Origin: Sambucus nigra
Taxonomy: Eukaryota > Streptophyta > Magnoliopsida > Dipsacales > Adoxaceae
Direction: 5' to 3'
NCBI GenBank assembly: GCA_949130495.1
Contig: OX422208.1
Coordinates: 687,967,702-688,031,701 of the forward strand
DNA length: 64,000 bases
The translations under genes and the position numbers were made by a program. Shown one piece after another: positions 33,701 to 45,155 of this stretch. A model generated the notes under the pieces. That model ran no database searches and was not told the DNA's origin. It was given only the letters and a program-made list of their open reading frames with translations. Every line of letters begins with the position of its first letter. Position 1 is the stretch's first letter.

Positions 33701-34744
33701 GCCTCATTTTTCCTGAGAAAAATATACGGGGGCATGAATATGAGTCCTACAAATAATGGCTCCAATTAATCAATAACTAGTTATTCTTTTTCAACCGATC
33801 CAATTTAAGTTTATCTTGTTTTAACATATTAGGTATAAGGGTATATTAGTTTTATTAAGGTTTTGATTTATAACTACCCTTCTCTTAACCTCGTGCACGT
33901 TGGATCTCACTAAGGTAAAATCCAAATAACAACCTACCATAGGTTTTAAGACAAATTTTGTTAGGGTTTATTATGAGAGAGCTTGAAAGTCTATGTGTAT
34001 TATCAATCCAAGAAATCTAACATAACCATCCAATAACCAAACCAACAATCAATAGTTATCACATACTCCTTCTATCATTTACATGATAAAACACATACTA
34101 ATAATATCAATATTTCATGGTAAATCTCCTCAATTGGTTCATAAATTAGGGTTTAGTAAATAGGCTTTAGAGTAGTTTGTCACTAAATTAAGGTAGGTTC
34201 TCACTAAATTTGGGTTTAGTAAATTGGGGTTAGGATATTTTCACAATAAATTAGTTTTAAAATATGATTTAGTAAATATGATATTTTTCCATTTATTTAG
34301 TTTTAAAATAAAATGGGTAAATTTTCTGTTAATTGGGATTAAAATTTTGAATATAGAATTTTGGGCAAATTTAAATTGAAAATTAGGGTAGAAAAAATTT
34401 TAAATTGAAAATTAGGGTAGTATATACAGACACTACACACATACACACACATATATATATATACACACACACACATTAATACACACATATACACACATAA
34501 ATATATATATATATATATATATATGCACATTTACACATACATATAAATACATATACATATGTATACACACACACACACATATATATATATAGAAAGAGAA
34601 AGTTTCCCGAGACTAAGAGAGGAAGACGAAGAGAGAGGAAGCTGGAGAGTGAGACAAACAAATAGGGTTTGTGATTTGAGAGAGAAAGAGATAATGAGTG
34701 CATGTGGAATGGAAAAAGGGTTTGGGGTTTATAAATAAAAAGGC
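33701..34744. other. Non-coding, AT-rich, with CA/TA microsatellites
   Basis: No gene recognised. 34440-34592 holds mixed TA and CA repeats; minus-strand ORFs here are repeat translation. 34130-34330 has several copies of 'TTAGTAAAT' and 'CACTAAATT'. Confidence 0.7.
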
Positions 34745-35150
34745 TAGTCACAACTCAAGGTCCTGACTCCCTGTCGTGACCCTTTTTTCCACATCATCAT
34801 CCTTGACCATGTCAACATAATTGGATTGGTCACGGCCCACGACCATGATCCACTATCGTGACCAATTCAAATGGTCACAGCCCAAATTTGTGAACACGTT
34901 AAAGGGAATTTTTTCCATGGTCATGGATATGGTTTCGACCAACGATCACGGACCTTTTGGCATAATATTTCCACCAATATTGTCATAGACTGGTCACGGA
35001 CCTTTCTCATGACCTAACTTGGTCACAAACCTAGTCAATGACCACAACCCTGACCCAACCTGGTCATGGAACTAGTCACGTGTGTTTCTATGATGGTCAA
35101 GGCTTTAGTCCGTGACCCCGTGGTCCCAGAACAAGACCATGACCACCTAT
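34745..35150. repeat. Right subterminal GGTCA repeats
   Basis: Dense GGTCACGGACC-like, TGGTCACAA and GACCATG motifs, in the inverted sense to those at 20248-20625. Confidence 0.75.
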
Positions 35151-35174
35151 TTTCATCTATTACCTCCTGATATC

Positions 35175-37851
35175 ATACATAGCCTTAACTTGATCCTAAT
35201 TTTCCTATCTACCTCTACGGTTTACCAAATTTTCAAGAAACTGACTAAAGCTAACTTCGAAGCGTCATTTTGAGAAATTGAGCGTCTTCCTGTATTTTCT
35301 AAGGACTTTGAATGCATTCGTAAGGTATCTGATGTGATCGGTTGCTTGCTTACTTTTGACGAACACATAATTGATGTACACTTTGATGGTAGATTTTATA
35401 TGCTTCTTAAACTTCTTGGTTACAAGGCACTGATAGGTTAGTTTGGTATTTTTCGAACTGAAATGAATTACCTTAAAGTAGTAAAGTCTTAAGGTTTTGA
35501 TGAATGAGTTATTTTCCCGATTTAGGATGAATAAAGGTATTTGGTGGTAGTCGGAGTACGCATCCATGAACCTCATGCATGTAATCCATGAGTTTATCTA
35601 TCACTAGTAGTGGAAAGTTTTCTTTTGGGTAGTGCTTATTGAAGTCGACAAGGTCTACACATAATCTCCACTTGTTTCTCTTCTTTTTTATAACAACAGT
35701 GTTAGAAATATGGTTTGGGAGTTGGACTTCTCTAATATCTCTGTCCTGAAGTAAGTTATCAACTTCTATTTTTATGGATTTTACCTTATGTGGCTTAGCT
35801 ATTGGATCTACATGCAGTCAATGACACGTGATGTCTGAGTCTATCGTCAGAAAGTCATATCATTTCCATACAAGGACATCTGCATTGATTTTAAGGAAAT
35901 AAAGAACATACTCCGCTTCATTCATGGGTAACTCTGACTCAATGAGGTATATATTTTTCTATTGTGATGAATCCAGAGGAATGGAATTGAGTTCCTCCAT
36001 CAGTCATTCGATAGGAGCCAATTGAGTTTCTTTACCCCCGACCAAATCCTTTTTGTTAGTACTTAGGCTGATCATCCCCTGAAACGTTATCATCTTGAAT
36101 TTTCTTGGAGTAATTTTGTCTTTCTTTGATGGTTGTCATGAAGTAACTATGAGCTACTGATTGATCTCCCCAATATCCATCACCCCTTGTTTGCTCAAGA
36201 ACTTGAGTTTCTAGTGAAAGGAATAAGGTATAACTTTCTTATGGTGTATCCATCCTCTGTCCATTATAGAATTGTAGGGTTACTCCAATTGTATGACATG
36301 GAAATCAATATCCTTTTTGGATGGACCGACCTTAATCAGTAGCTTGATCTTCCTTAGGGGTCTTAACGTCTCCATTAAAACCAATCAGTGGCCCTATGTT
36401 AGTATAAAGGTCCTTTATGCTAAAGTCGATCCTCTAGAGAACTATCTGATACACAATCTTTGACGAGTTTTCTTAATCCACCAGCATTCTTCACACATCA
36501 TAGTTAGAAAATTGTAATGTGAAAAGTAGGGCATCCATATGTGGCAGGTTTTTGCTGACTAGATCATTATCGATGGACATAATGGCCCGATCAACGTAAA
36601 AGTCTCGTCTCTCCCTCTTGGAAAGGAGTGATTTAGAAAAGTTTAACTAGAAATCTTGTTGAACGTTAGAATAAATACTCACCTTTTCCCTAAGCTTCTT
36701 GCCAGTAAACTAATCTGGATTGGTATATTCATAAATAGTTGGGACCAATTCTGTTGGGGGAAGATCCTCGTCTTCCTTATGAACTGCATTGATATTTCTT
36801 AAAAAAATTAGCATTGTTGTGTTAATTTATTTCTTAAGATGACCTACTTGAATGATATCCTCCAAATGTTTCTAGAATATCTTATAATTTTTCTTGAGAT
36901 TCACATGATCTTAATGATAAGTTCACGTGAAGTTATCATGACTATCATTAGGATTGATGGCCATCTTTGGATGCCTCTTTAAGTAGGCCCTTTGTCTTTG
37001 ATATGTGGGATAAGCTTATAAATGGGATCTTTGACGACCATCTACAATGACTTGTACACGTTCTCATTAGCCTGGGATCTAGGGGGATTTATTACTGATC
37101 CTCTTTTGGTCAAAGAGGGATGATTTCTCGATGTAGAGGCCTTCTTCGGTTCACTCTCCTTCTGGTCGGCTAGGGCCTCTGCGTTGATGAGATCATCCTC
37201 CACATTAGCATTCTAATAAATAATGGACATAACATTATCCATCGTAGAGTTCTGTTCCTTCGTCAAGGACTAGTAGAGTTTATCTGATCACTCCAGGCTA
37301 AACTTATATGAAGACATTTCTAGCTTATCGTTGTAATTTTCAACCTCGTTGTATATTTCCTAGTATTTATGTGTGTACTTCTCGAGGGACTCTCCTTATT
37401 TTCTTAATGGATACCAGTGAATCAACGTCTTTGAATTCTTTGATGCCAGTAATAAATATGGCTATGAACTCCTCGACCAGATCCTTAAAAGAAAATATCG
37501 ATCAGGGGTAATTTCTCAAAACTTTTTAGACCAATCTAGCTCAGTGTGGACGGGAACACATGGAACATTAGAGCGCCATAATGATTCCACAGAGACATGG
37601 TCTTTAGATAGTGCATGATGTGATTATGGTATCCATATTCCCATCATATGTTATGACATTTAGGATGGACAACTTCTTGGGCATTCTAAGGACTCTACCT
37701 TCACAATAAAGTGGGATAAGGAACCATGCTCCAATGCCTTTTTAGTTAGGTCCTTAGGAGTCTAAGACAGATTTTGGTTCAATATTCCTTCCAATTCTTT
37801 CTGGATAAGGCCATTAATCTCATCACTCCTCACTCTATTCAACGATGCCTC
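35175..37851 (-). pseudogene. Tat-lineage gag-protease-RT (element A, middle part)
   Basis: Minus-strand polyprotein. Near 37851-36950: gag with YDGNMDT, DLVEEFIAIFITGIKEF and RRVPREVHT. Near 36480-36550: protease region HMDALLFTLQFSNYDV and MLVDxENSSK, where the family has VDTGSS; later YNSIMDRGWIHHKKVIP. RT starts near 35760 (LLQDRDIREVQLPNHISNT, RNKWRLCVDL) and reaches the ORF 35265-35576: MRFMDAYSDYHQIPLF, and KVYINYVFVKSKQATDHI where the family has YVDDML. Both catalytic aspartates are lost (N at 35372, then Y). At 35175 the CACTA-like block interrupts it; the rest of RT/RNase H is at 20211. At 37851 the copia element interrupts gag, which resumes at 45156. Confidence 0.88.
37847..37851. 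repeat. Target site duplication, left (GCCTC)
   Basis: GCCTC before the LTR; the partner at 45156-45160 is GCTTC, one C-to-T difference. Confidence 0.8.
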
Positions 37852-38227
37852 TGTAAGGACACAAATTTCCAATTGAGTCCTTTGTAGTTTTGGCTCAATT
37901 CCGGACAAAAATGTTTGAGTCATAGGATAGAGTTAATTGATCATATTTCAAGCCTATGACGAGTTTGTTAAAGACGTAGCGGCCAAGTGTATCAAGCTTC
38001 ATCAAAATGCCGAGTTTAAGTGCCTCGTTTCTATGTCATCAACAATGGTTCCATGCTCCCAAGGTATGAATGGATTACACACATATATAGGAGCTTGGAA
38101 CGTTTTTACAATGGGTGTACATTTATTTAAAACTGTTGTTTATTTTCAGAAAGATTTAATTAAAACTTTAAAATAAGTTTATAAAGTTTCGGGGCTAAAA
38201 TTAAAATATTTTAACTTTCTGGAAGTT

Positions 38228-38462
38228 CGTTCGAAGTGTCATTCGAACGAGTTTGTCGTTCAAACCACATTATTGTTCGAAGGAGTTTGCCAACGAGTTC
38301 CCATATTGGCCACTAGAACTTCGTTCGAAATGTTGCTCGAACGAGATGGTTGTTCGAACGAGATTTCCAATGAGATTTCTAACGAGTTCACACTGGAAAT
38401 TCGTTAGAAGCCTCGTTCGAACGAGATTTCGTTCGAACAGAAATATCGTTCGAACGAGTTTT
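38228..38462. repeat. TTCGTTCGAACGA palindrome cluster (5' LTR)
   Basis: Repeated CGTTCGAACGAG, ATTCGAACGAG and TGTTCGAACGAG, about nine in 235 bases; also present at 43888-44107. Confidence 0.93.
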
Positions 38463-38719
38463 TAAGGGAACACTTAAATGGCAGTTTTAAGAAGTTTTGA
38501 CCCACTTTCCCACTTGTTTTTCCCACTAACTTTTTGGCAGATTTCTTAAGTGCGGAAATGATCTTTTCTAACTTAACTTTTCATTTCATTCTAACTTCGA
38601 GAGAGAGGTTTTGACAGCAAATTCTTCCAAGAAAAGTTCATGGTTTTGAGTGTTCATCTTTCCAGGAAAAATTCATTTGACACTCTAGTTTACACCCACT
38701 TGTTTGTGTAATCCAAGTT

Positions 38720-38721
<2 letters not shown>

Positions 38722-38751
<30 letters not shown>
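38722..38751. repeat. TA microsatellite in 5' LTR
   Basis: About 30 bases of TA here; only about 12 at the same place in the 3' LTR (44369-44380). Confidence 0.93.
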
Positions 38752-38753
<2 letters not shown>

Positions 38754-39527
38754 GTTGCTTGGAGTTTTGGCATCGGTTTTCGTCTCTATTGTTTTGAAGA
38801 GATGTTTGGGTTTGCTTCTAAATCCCACAAAGAAGAAGATGTTTACGTTGATTTACCCACTTGGAGAAAGCCTCCTTGTTCGGGTGACGGTGACCATATA
38901 AAGTCCGATCGGTAGATTCCGAGACCACGGTGGAGCTCCGTGGCTATTACCTAGGAAGAGGTTGATACAAGAAGGAGTGTCGAGGCTAGATAAGGATTGA
39001 GTCGAGTGTTCTAAGTCTGCTATCTTGTATTTGTAAATTCCGTACTTAGTGGATTTGAGGCTAGGGCCGTCCGAGGTTTTTTCCCGTTGTGGTTTTTTCC
39101 TCGTACATCGCGGCGTAGTAGTTTCATTGTTTATTTTATCTTGGTATACTCACCTAGAACGCATGCTTAGGTAATTTAATATACAATTTGGTTTTAATCA
39201 CTACATGTTTAATTTGGTGCTAAATTAAATATTGGGTAATGTGTACTTAATTCAAGTCTTCTATTTAATTTGATAAAATTTGTTTGGCCTAACTTGATCA
39301 AATTGCAAAATATGACTTAGGAAAATTTTCTAGGACTTGGGTTGAATTAAGTTGGTTTATGTGAAATTGATATAAGTGTGTGTTTAATTTTAATTTCACT
39401 TTGTATAATTTTAATTTATATAGAAATTAAAATTTATTGTTAATTTGAATCATCATTTTACGCTTCCGCGTCTAAAAGGGAAATTATTACTTTTTGATTT
39501 CAAAATTGGGGCTCTACTCCTTTTCAA

Positions 39528-39540
39528 ATTGGTATCAGGT
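39528..39540 (+). other. Primer binding site (initiator-tRNA-Met type)
   Basis: ATTGGTATCAGGT one base after the LTR end. Confidence 0.88.
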
Positions 39541-39591
39541 CCAAAGCGATAAATTATTTCGTTAAGATCTTTTAAATAAATTTTGGCTAAA

Positions 39592-41522
39592 ATGGAATTT
39601 TTCCCATTCTCAAAATTTCCTATTTTCGATGGTTCTAATTACGCGTACTAGAAAGCGCGAATGAAATCGGCAATTAAATTTATCGATGAGAGGGTTTGGC
39701 TATCGGTAGTTAACGGGTGGTCTCCACCAACTCATGTAGTATATAATGAACGTGTTCCCAAAATGGCCGATAGATGGAGTGAGAATGAGTTTAAACTTTC
39801 AAATTTTAATTCTCGTGGTCTAAACGCCTTGTTTAGCGCTGTCACACCAGATGAATTATGTCGCATTATGACGTGTGAGACCGCTAAAGAAGCGTGGGAT
39901 ATTTTACAACTCACTCATGAAGGTACAAGTGTCGTTAAATCTTCGAAACTCCAAAACCTCACCACTCAATTTGAAACTATCAGGATGAATGAAAAAGAAA
40001 CGTTTGATGAATTTTATGTTAGACTTTTCGATATTGTTAATTCATCTTTTAACTTGGGAGAGAAAATACCCGACAACCGAGTTGTAAAGAAAACTTTAAG
40101 GTCCCTACCCGATAGATTTATTTCAAAAGTGACCGTTTTAAATTATTTACCAAATTTAGCCTCTACGAAATTAGAAGAGTTTGTAGGTGATTTACAAACC
40201 TATGAATTGGACATGTTTCCCTCTAAACCCGAAATAAAAATTGAAAAGGGCATTGCTTTAAAATCCCGAAAAGAGGAAAAATAAGTAGTAGAGAGTGAGA
40301 GTGATAGTGACTCGGAAGATATGGCCTTGTTTGCTAGGAAATTTCAAAAGTTTCTTAAAATTAACAAAGATAAATTTAAAAATGACTTTAAGAAATTTGA
40401 AACTTCTAAGCATAACAAAGCCGAGAGGATCCCTATAACTATTAATGAAAATTTAAATATGGACGAGTCAAATAGGTGTTTTGGTTGTGAGGGTTATGGC
40501 CATAGGTCTTATGAGTGCCCCACTAAACTAAGGAGATAGGTTAAGCGACCCATTTCATATAATACGATCCTTAGTGATAGTGATAAGGAAGAGGGACCCG
40601 ATTCCTCCACTAAGCCCAACTTTGTGGCATTTATGGCTAGTCATGTGAGTGATAGTGAGAACTCATCTATAGATGAAAATTTATCACATGACACCTCCAA
40701 GGTTATAGTTTATGACTCCCTTGTTTTTTATGGTAGTGAGAGTGAAGAAGAAAGAGAGAGGGAAAATGAAGAAGTGGTTAATGTGAGTGAATTTCAAAAT
40801 TCTTTTGAAGAACTTTATAAAGAATCTATTAAATTAAAAAGGGGTATTTGAAGTTAGAAGCAAGTTTAAGAGAGCGTGTCAAGGTCGTTGATGATAGTAC
40901 GTTAGTGGAAGACCTTAGGACACGAGAAAGATCTCTTCGAGAGAAGCTAGAATATATAGAAGGTGAGAGAGATAGCCTTAGGGGTTTAACGGAATCCTTG
41001 AAAAAGGATCTTCTCGAGTTTGAAGAGAGAAATGGTTTGTTAGAGTCTATAATTTTAGAATTAGAAGAACAATTAAAAGACTCTAGTAATATCAAATTTG
41101 ATTTGGAGTGTAGGTCCGAAAAAATTGATAAAATCTTAGGCATGATCCAAATAAAAAATGACACTTGTGGTTTAGGCTTCGATACTTGTAAAAAATCAAC
41201 TAAAAAAATCAAAACCAATGTTTTAAGAGAATCACCTAGGAAAGACTTTCGAGATCAATCCTTAGGTCCCAATTTTCGACGTGTTTTTACTTGTGCTCAT
41301 TGTGGTCGAAATGGTCATCTTAGTAAATTTTGTTTTGATCTTAAACGAGTTCCTAGAAAATCCCACCATAAAGAAACTAAGGTTGTCAAGATTCCTACAC
41401 CTCAAGATAGTCACTCATCATTAGTTTGGGTTAGGAGATCCGACTTGGTAGCTTTACAAGATAGGGTATTTGATTTTTATTTACTTTCACTTGCTTCCTC
41501 CCTTGCAAAATCTGAAGGTTGA
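39592..41522 (+). pseudogene. Copia gag, gag-only copy 3 (best preserved)
   Basis: ATG at 39592. Frame 1 is open to about 40845 except for TAG at 39649 (a Trp in relatives), TAA at 40282 and TAG at 40537; then the frame shifts to frame 3 until TGA at 41520. Parts in order: N-terminal FPIFDGSNYAY; UBN2 core with TCETAKEAWDILQLTHEG, LTTQFETIRM, FDEFYVRLFDIVNSSF, NRVVKKTLRSLP (39860-40120); acidic SEDMALFARKF; zinc knuckle C-FG-C-EGYG-H-RSYE-C (40474-40515); acidic linker; coiled coil with regular leucines (40890-41080); second knuckle C-AH-C-GRNG-H-LSKF-C (41293-41335); and VWVRRSDL. In full copia polyproteins the protease begins just after this last motif; here the ORF ends instead. Confidence 0.92.
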
Positions 41523-43517
41523 GTGTGTTAGTTTTATTTGCATACTTTAGCTTTTGTGCCTCATGCTATATCATCATTCTTATTGTATGCTTATTTAATC
41601 ATTTTCTAGTCAATGCTCCATGTTTAATCACATGCTAGAATTTTATTTTTGTTTATCTTTTGTATTATATTTCTTTCATTTTTGTTTGCATTAAATGAAA
41701 ATTACAAAAAGATTTTTGTTTATCATTTGGGTATTTATCTCTTGGTAATTTAAGCTTAATGAAAAACTTCAAATGATTTGTGTTTGTTTTTTGAGTATAT
41801 ATTTTTATTTTTGGTTAAAAATTTCAAAAACTCAGAATGATTTTTTTTGTGTATGTTAGTTTGTCACACTTTATGTGTCATATACTTGTGTTTGAATCCC
41901 ATCTTTTACGCTCCCATGTGGCTAGAACTTTTGGCTTAGATTGGCAATCCTTAGTATGTTCTTTACCATGCTTACATGGAGTAGTTGGATTTTGGGTTGA
42001 TTAAATGGATTTTATTTTTATATGCCTTTATTCAAACATGCACGAGCTCATTTGAAATTTTAACTTCATATGTATATTTGAGCTTTGTGAGGTGTTCTCC
42101 TATCAATCTTTTCATCTACATATTTGTGACCTAGGAGGACTAGTACATGTCAAAATCCGTTGCACGTGAGATTTGAGAGAAATAAAAAAATTGACAAATA
42201 TAAATGTGCACGGGGAAGGGCTCCGAAAGGATTTATTGTCCTTTGTGAATAGTAAGCCACCATTTGTTTGGACCTAAAAGAAATACGTGGTATAAAGGCC
42301 TAAAAGAAAATATGGCATTAAAAAGAAAAATATTTTCCAAGGCCTATGTTAGATTGATATATTCATTCAAAATTAATATAAATGCTTATTGAGGGAGATT
42401 GGATGGTACATCAACGGTTTGCACATGTCCGTTTATCCTAGTTGCGTTTTCAATGTCATGACTCTATTGGTTTGTAGAATCATCAACATGCTAGGCTTGT
42501 ATGCATTGTGTATGTTTATTCCTTGAGTTCAATTTATATTGTCACTTGAGGTTATATTCAAATGTGATGAAGTTTTCAATCAATTGAGAACTCCGTGATC
42601 ATGTTTTTAAGTGATTGGGTGTAAATTGAATCGTTACTAGTTCACACCCCAACACTTCTGTTTCCATATGACACATTTTTGCCTTACGATTGTGAAAAGC
42701 TTATCTTATTTTGTGTCATTTGTGTGTTTATATCTATATATGTGTTCTTGCGTCTATTAGGTATATCTTATGTATACATATATTTGATATTTTTGTTTAG
42801 TCTCTGCCTTGATTTCTAGTCCATATATGCTTTAATTCACAATTGGTATCCATCTTGTTGCATTATTTGTTGATATCACATGCTTAGTACTTATGTGTCC
42901 TATTGGTATCTGTTTCTTGCATCTCAGTTGGTATCCATTAGTATTTATTGGATTAGTTATGATTTTGTTGCCCATGTGCTTTAATGTTCTCATCACTTTT
43001 GCACATTTGCATTTTTAGCTTGTTATCCCATTTTATTTATCCCTTGCTTAGTTTAGAGGGTGTATATTCTTTATTTGGGGGAGATAAGTTAATGTTTGAA
43101 TTCTTCACCTTTTTCTATTCCTAAACAAAAAGGGGGAGAAATTATAGGAGGAGAAATGGTATCTAATCCTATTGTTATCGTATCTTAGTTGAGGGAGATT
43201 TATCTTAGGGGGAGACGTCTTTCTAAGTAAGTTATTTTTTTGATAAAGGAGAGAATTAGTTTAGGGGGAGTACTTACTTTACTTGCATTAAATATTTTGG
43301 TTTGATATTCCCTATGCATGTAATGTGTTTGCTTAAGTGTGCAGGAATTATATTAGAAGTGGCAACTTTCACCGACAAAGATGGTGATCGTTGGGTTGTT
43401 TGAGTCAAGCATTGTATTTTTATTTTGGGTGGGACATTTTTGTCAGTCTAATAGAGCTTGGCGGCCCTTTAGGATTTTTGTTTGGTTTTTGTCCCGGAAT
43501 AGCCAAAGAGGGAGATT
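41523..43517 (+). other. Non-coding internal region of gag-only element
   Basis: Where pol would be. No integrase, RT or RNase H motif seen in any frame. Purine tracts: AAAAAGGGGGAGAAATTA (43128), TTAGGGGGAGACG (43206), TTAGGGGGAGTAC (43260), and AAAGAGGGAGATT right before the LTR (43504-43517). Repeated tracts of this kind are typical of Sireviruses. Confidence 0.8.
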
Positions 43518-45155
43518 TGTAAGGACACAAATTTCCATTTGGGACCTTTGTAGTTTTGTCTCAATTACGGACAAAAACGTTTGAGTTGTAGGATAGAGTT
43601 AACTGATCCTATTTCAAGCCTTGAGGAGTTTGTTGAAGACGTAGCGGCCAAGTGTATAAAGCTTCATCAAAATGCCGAGTTTAAGTGCCTCGTTTCTATG
43701 TCATCAATAGTGGTTCCATGCTCCCAAGGTATGAATGCATTAAATATATATACAGGAGCTTGGAAATTTTTTGTAATGGGTGTACGTTTATTTAAAACTG
43801 TTGTTTATTTTCAGAAAGATTTAATTAAAACTTTAAAATACGTTTATAAAGTTTTGGGGCTAAAAATAGAATATTTCAACTTTCTGGAAGTTCGTTCGAA
43901 GTGTCGTTCGAATCACATTGCCGTTCGAACGAGTTTGCCAATGAGTTCCCATATTGGCCACTGGAACTTTGTTCGAAATGTCATTCGAACGAGATGGCTG
44001 TTCGAACGAGACTTTAAATGAGATTTCTAACGAGTTCACACTGGAACTTCGTTAGAAGCCTCGTTCGAACGAGATTTCGTTCGAATGAAAATGTCATTCG
44101 AACGAGTTTTGGCAGGAACAGTTAAATGGCCGTTTTAAGCAGTTTTAACCAACTTTCCCACTTGTTTTTCCACTAACTTTTTGGCAGATTTCTTAAGTGC
44201 GGAAATGATATTTTCTAACTTAACTTTTCATTCCATTCTAACTTCGAGAGAGAGTTTTTGACAGCAAATTCTTCCAAGAAAAGTTCATGGTTTTGAGTGT
44301 TCATCTTTCCAAGAAAAATTCATTTGACACTCTAGTTTACACCCAATTGTTTATTTAATCCATGTTCCATATATATATATTCATTGCTTGGAGTTTTGGC
44401 ACCGGTTTTTCATCTCTACCAATTTGAAGAGACGTTTGGGTTTGCTTCTAAATCCCACAAAGAAGAAGATGTTTGCGTTAATTTACCCACTTGGAGAAAA
44501 GCTCCTTGTTCGGGTGACGGTGACCATATAAAGTCCGATCGGTGGATTTTAAGACCGCGGTGGAGCTCCGTGGTTATTCACTAGGAAGAGGTTGATACAA
44601 GAAGGAGCGTCGGGGCTTGAGAGGGATTGAGTCGAGTGTTGTAAGTATATTGTCTTGTATTTGTAAATTCCATACTTAGTGGATTTGAGGCTAGGGCCGT
44701 CCGAGGTTTTTTCCCGTTGTGGGTTTTTCCTCATACATCGCGGCGTAGTGGTTTCATTGTTTATTTTATCTTGCTATACTCACCTAGAATGCATTCTTAG
44801 GTAATTCATGATAAAATTTGGTTTTAATCACTACATGTTTAATTTGGTGCTAAATTAAATATTGGGTAATGTGTACTTAATTCAAGTCTTCTATTTAATT
44901 TGATAAAATTTGTTTGGCCTAACTTGATAAAATTGCAAAATATGACTTAGGAAAATTTTCTAGGACTTGGGTTGAATTAAGTTGGTTTGAGTGAAATTAA
45001 CATAAGTGTGTGTTTAATTTTAATTTCACTTTGTATAATTTTAATTTATATAGACATTAAAATTTGTTGTTAATTTGAATCATAATTTTACGCTTCCGCA
45101 TCTAAAAGGGAAATTGTTACTTTTTATTTCAAAATTGGGGCTCTACTCCTTTTCA
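43518..45155 (+). mobile_element. 3' LTR of gag-only copia element
   Basis: Collinear with 37852-39526 from TGTAAGGACAC to TTTTCA. Holds the second palindrome cluster at 43888-44107. Confidence 0.93.

Larger units (their letters stand above)
20212..35175. mobile_element. CACTA-like composite insertion, about 15 kb
   Basis: The minus-strand Tat pol breaks at 20211 and resumes at 35175. The block between them has similar, inverted ends rich in GGTCA/TGACC repeats (20248-20625 and 34745-35150) and CACTA transposase relics (21103-21372, 21840-22143, 24942-25440). The outermost bases (CTGTAAGAGTAGTTGG on the left; minus strand CAGGAGGTAATAGATG on the right) are only loosely like CACTA ends, so the exact termini and the short target duplication are not proven. 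It contains a solo LTR and a Tat derivative as later insertions. The bulk of the CACTA transposase is missing. Confidence 0.6.
37852..39526 (+). mobile_element. 5' LTR of gag-only copia element (copy 3)
   Basis: Contains nine or so TTCGAA-centred motifs at 38228-38462, a TA run at 38722-38751, and a 3' part with 'TTTTTCCCGTTGTGG' and 'CGCGGCGTAGTAG'. Differs from the 3' LTR by scattered substitutions and a longer TA run. Confidence 0.93.
37852..45155 (+). mobile_element. Complete gag-only copia (Sirevirus-like) element
   Basis: LTRs 37852-39526 (1675 bases) and 43518-45155 (1638 bases) both run TGTAAGGACACAAATT to CTACTCCTTTTCA. Between them: PBS at 39528, one broken gag (39592-41522), about 2 kb without coding, then several polypurine tracts. 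Integrase, protease, RT and RNase H are absent, so it would need helper proteins. The flanking 5-mers are GCCTC and GCTTC. It was inserted into the gag of Tat element A. Multiple polypurine tracts and a long coiled-coil gag are features described for Sireviruses. Confidence 0.92.

Noticed and set aside
34339..34751. Small proteins on the minus strand
   Set aside because: They translate TA/CA microsatellites and purine-rich leader sequence; no codon structure or homology.
38228..38462. Heat-shock elements in the copia LTR, as in ONSEN
   Set aside because: The units are TTCGAA without the two-base spacing of nTTCnnGAAn, so they do not match the consensus.
40829..41218. Minus-strand ORF of 129 residues
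   Set aside because: Shadow of the gag coiled coil; serine/leucine-rich as expected from the reverse of Glu/Lys/Leu codons.
41523..43517. Hidden pol in the gag-only element
   Set aside because: I looked for integrase, RT and RNase H motifs on the plus strand and found none.
43581..44021. Plus-strand ORF of 146 residues repeated in both copia LTRs (37937, 43581)
   Set aside because: Lies fully within the LTR, differs in start and length between LTRs and has no known motif; most likely chance openness.
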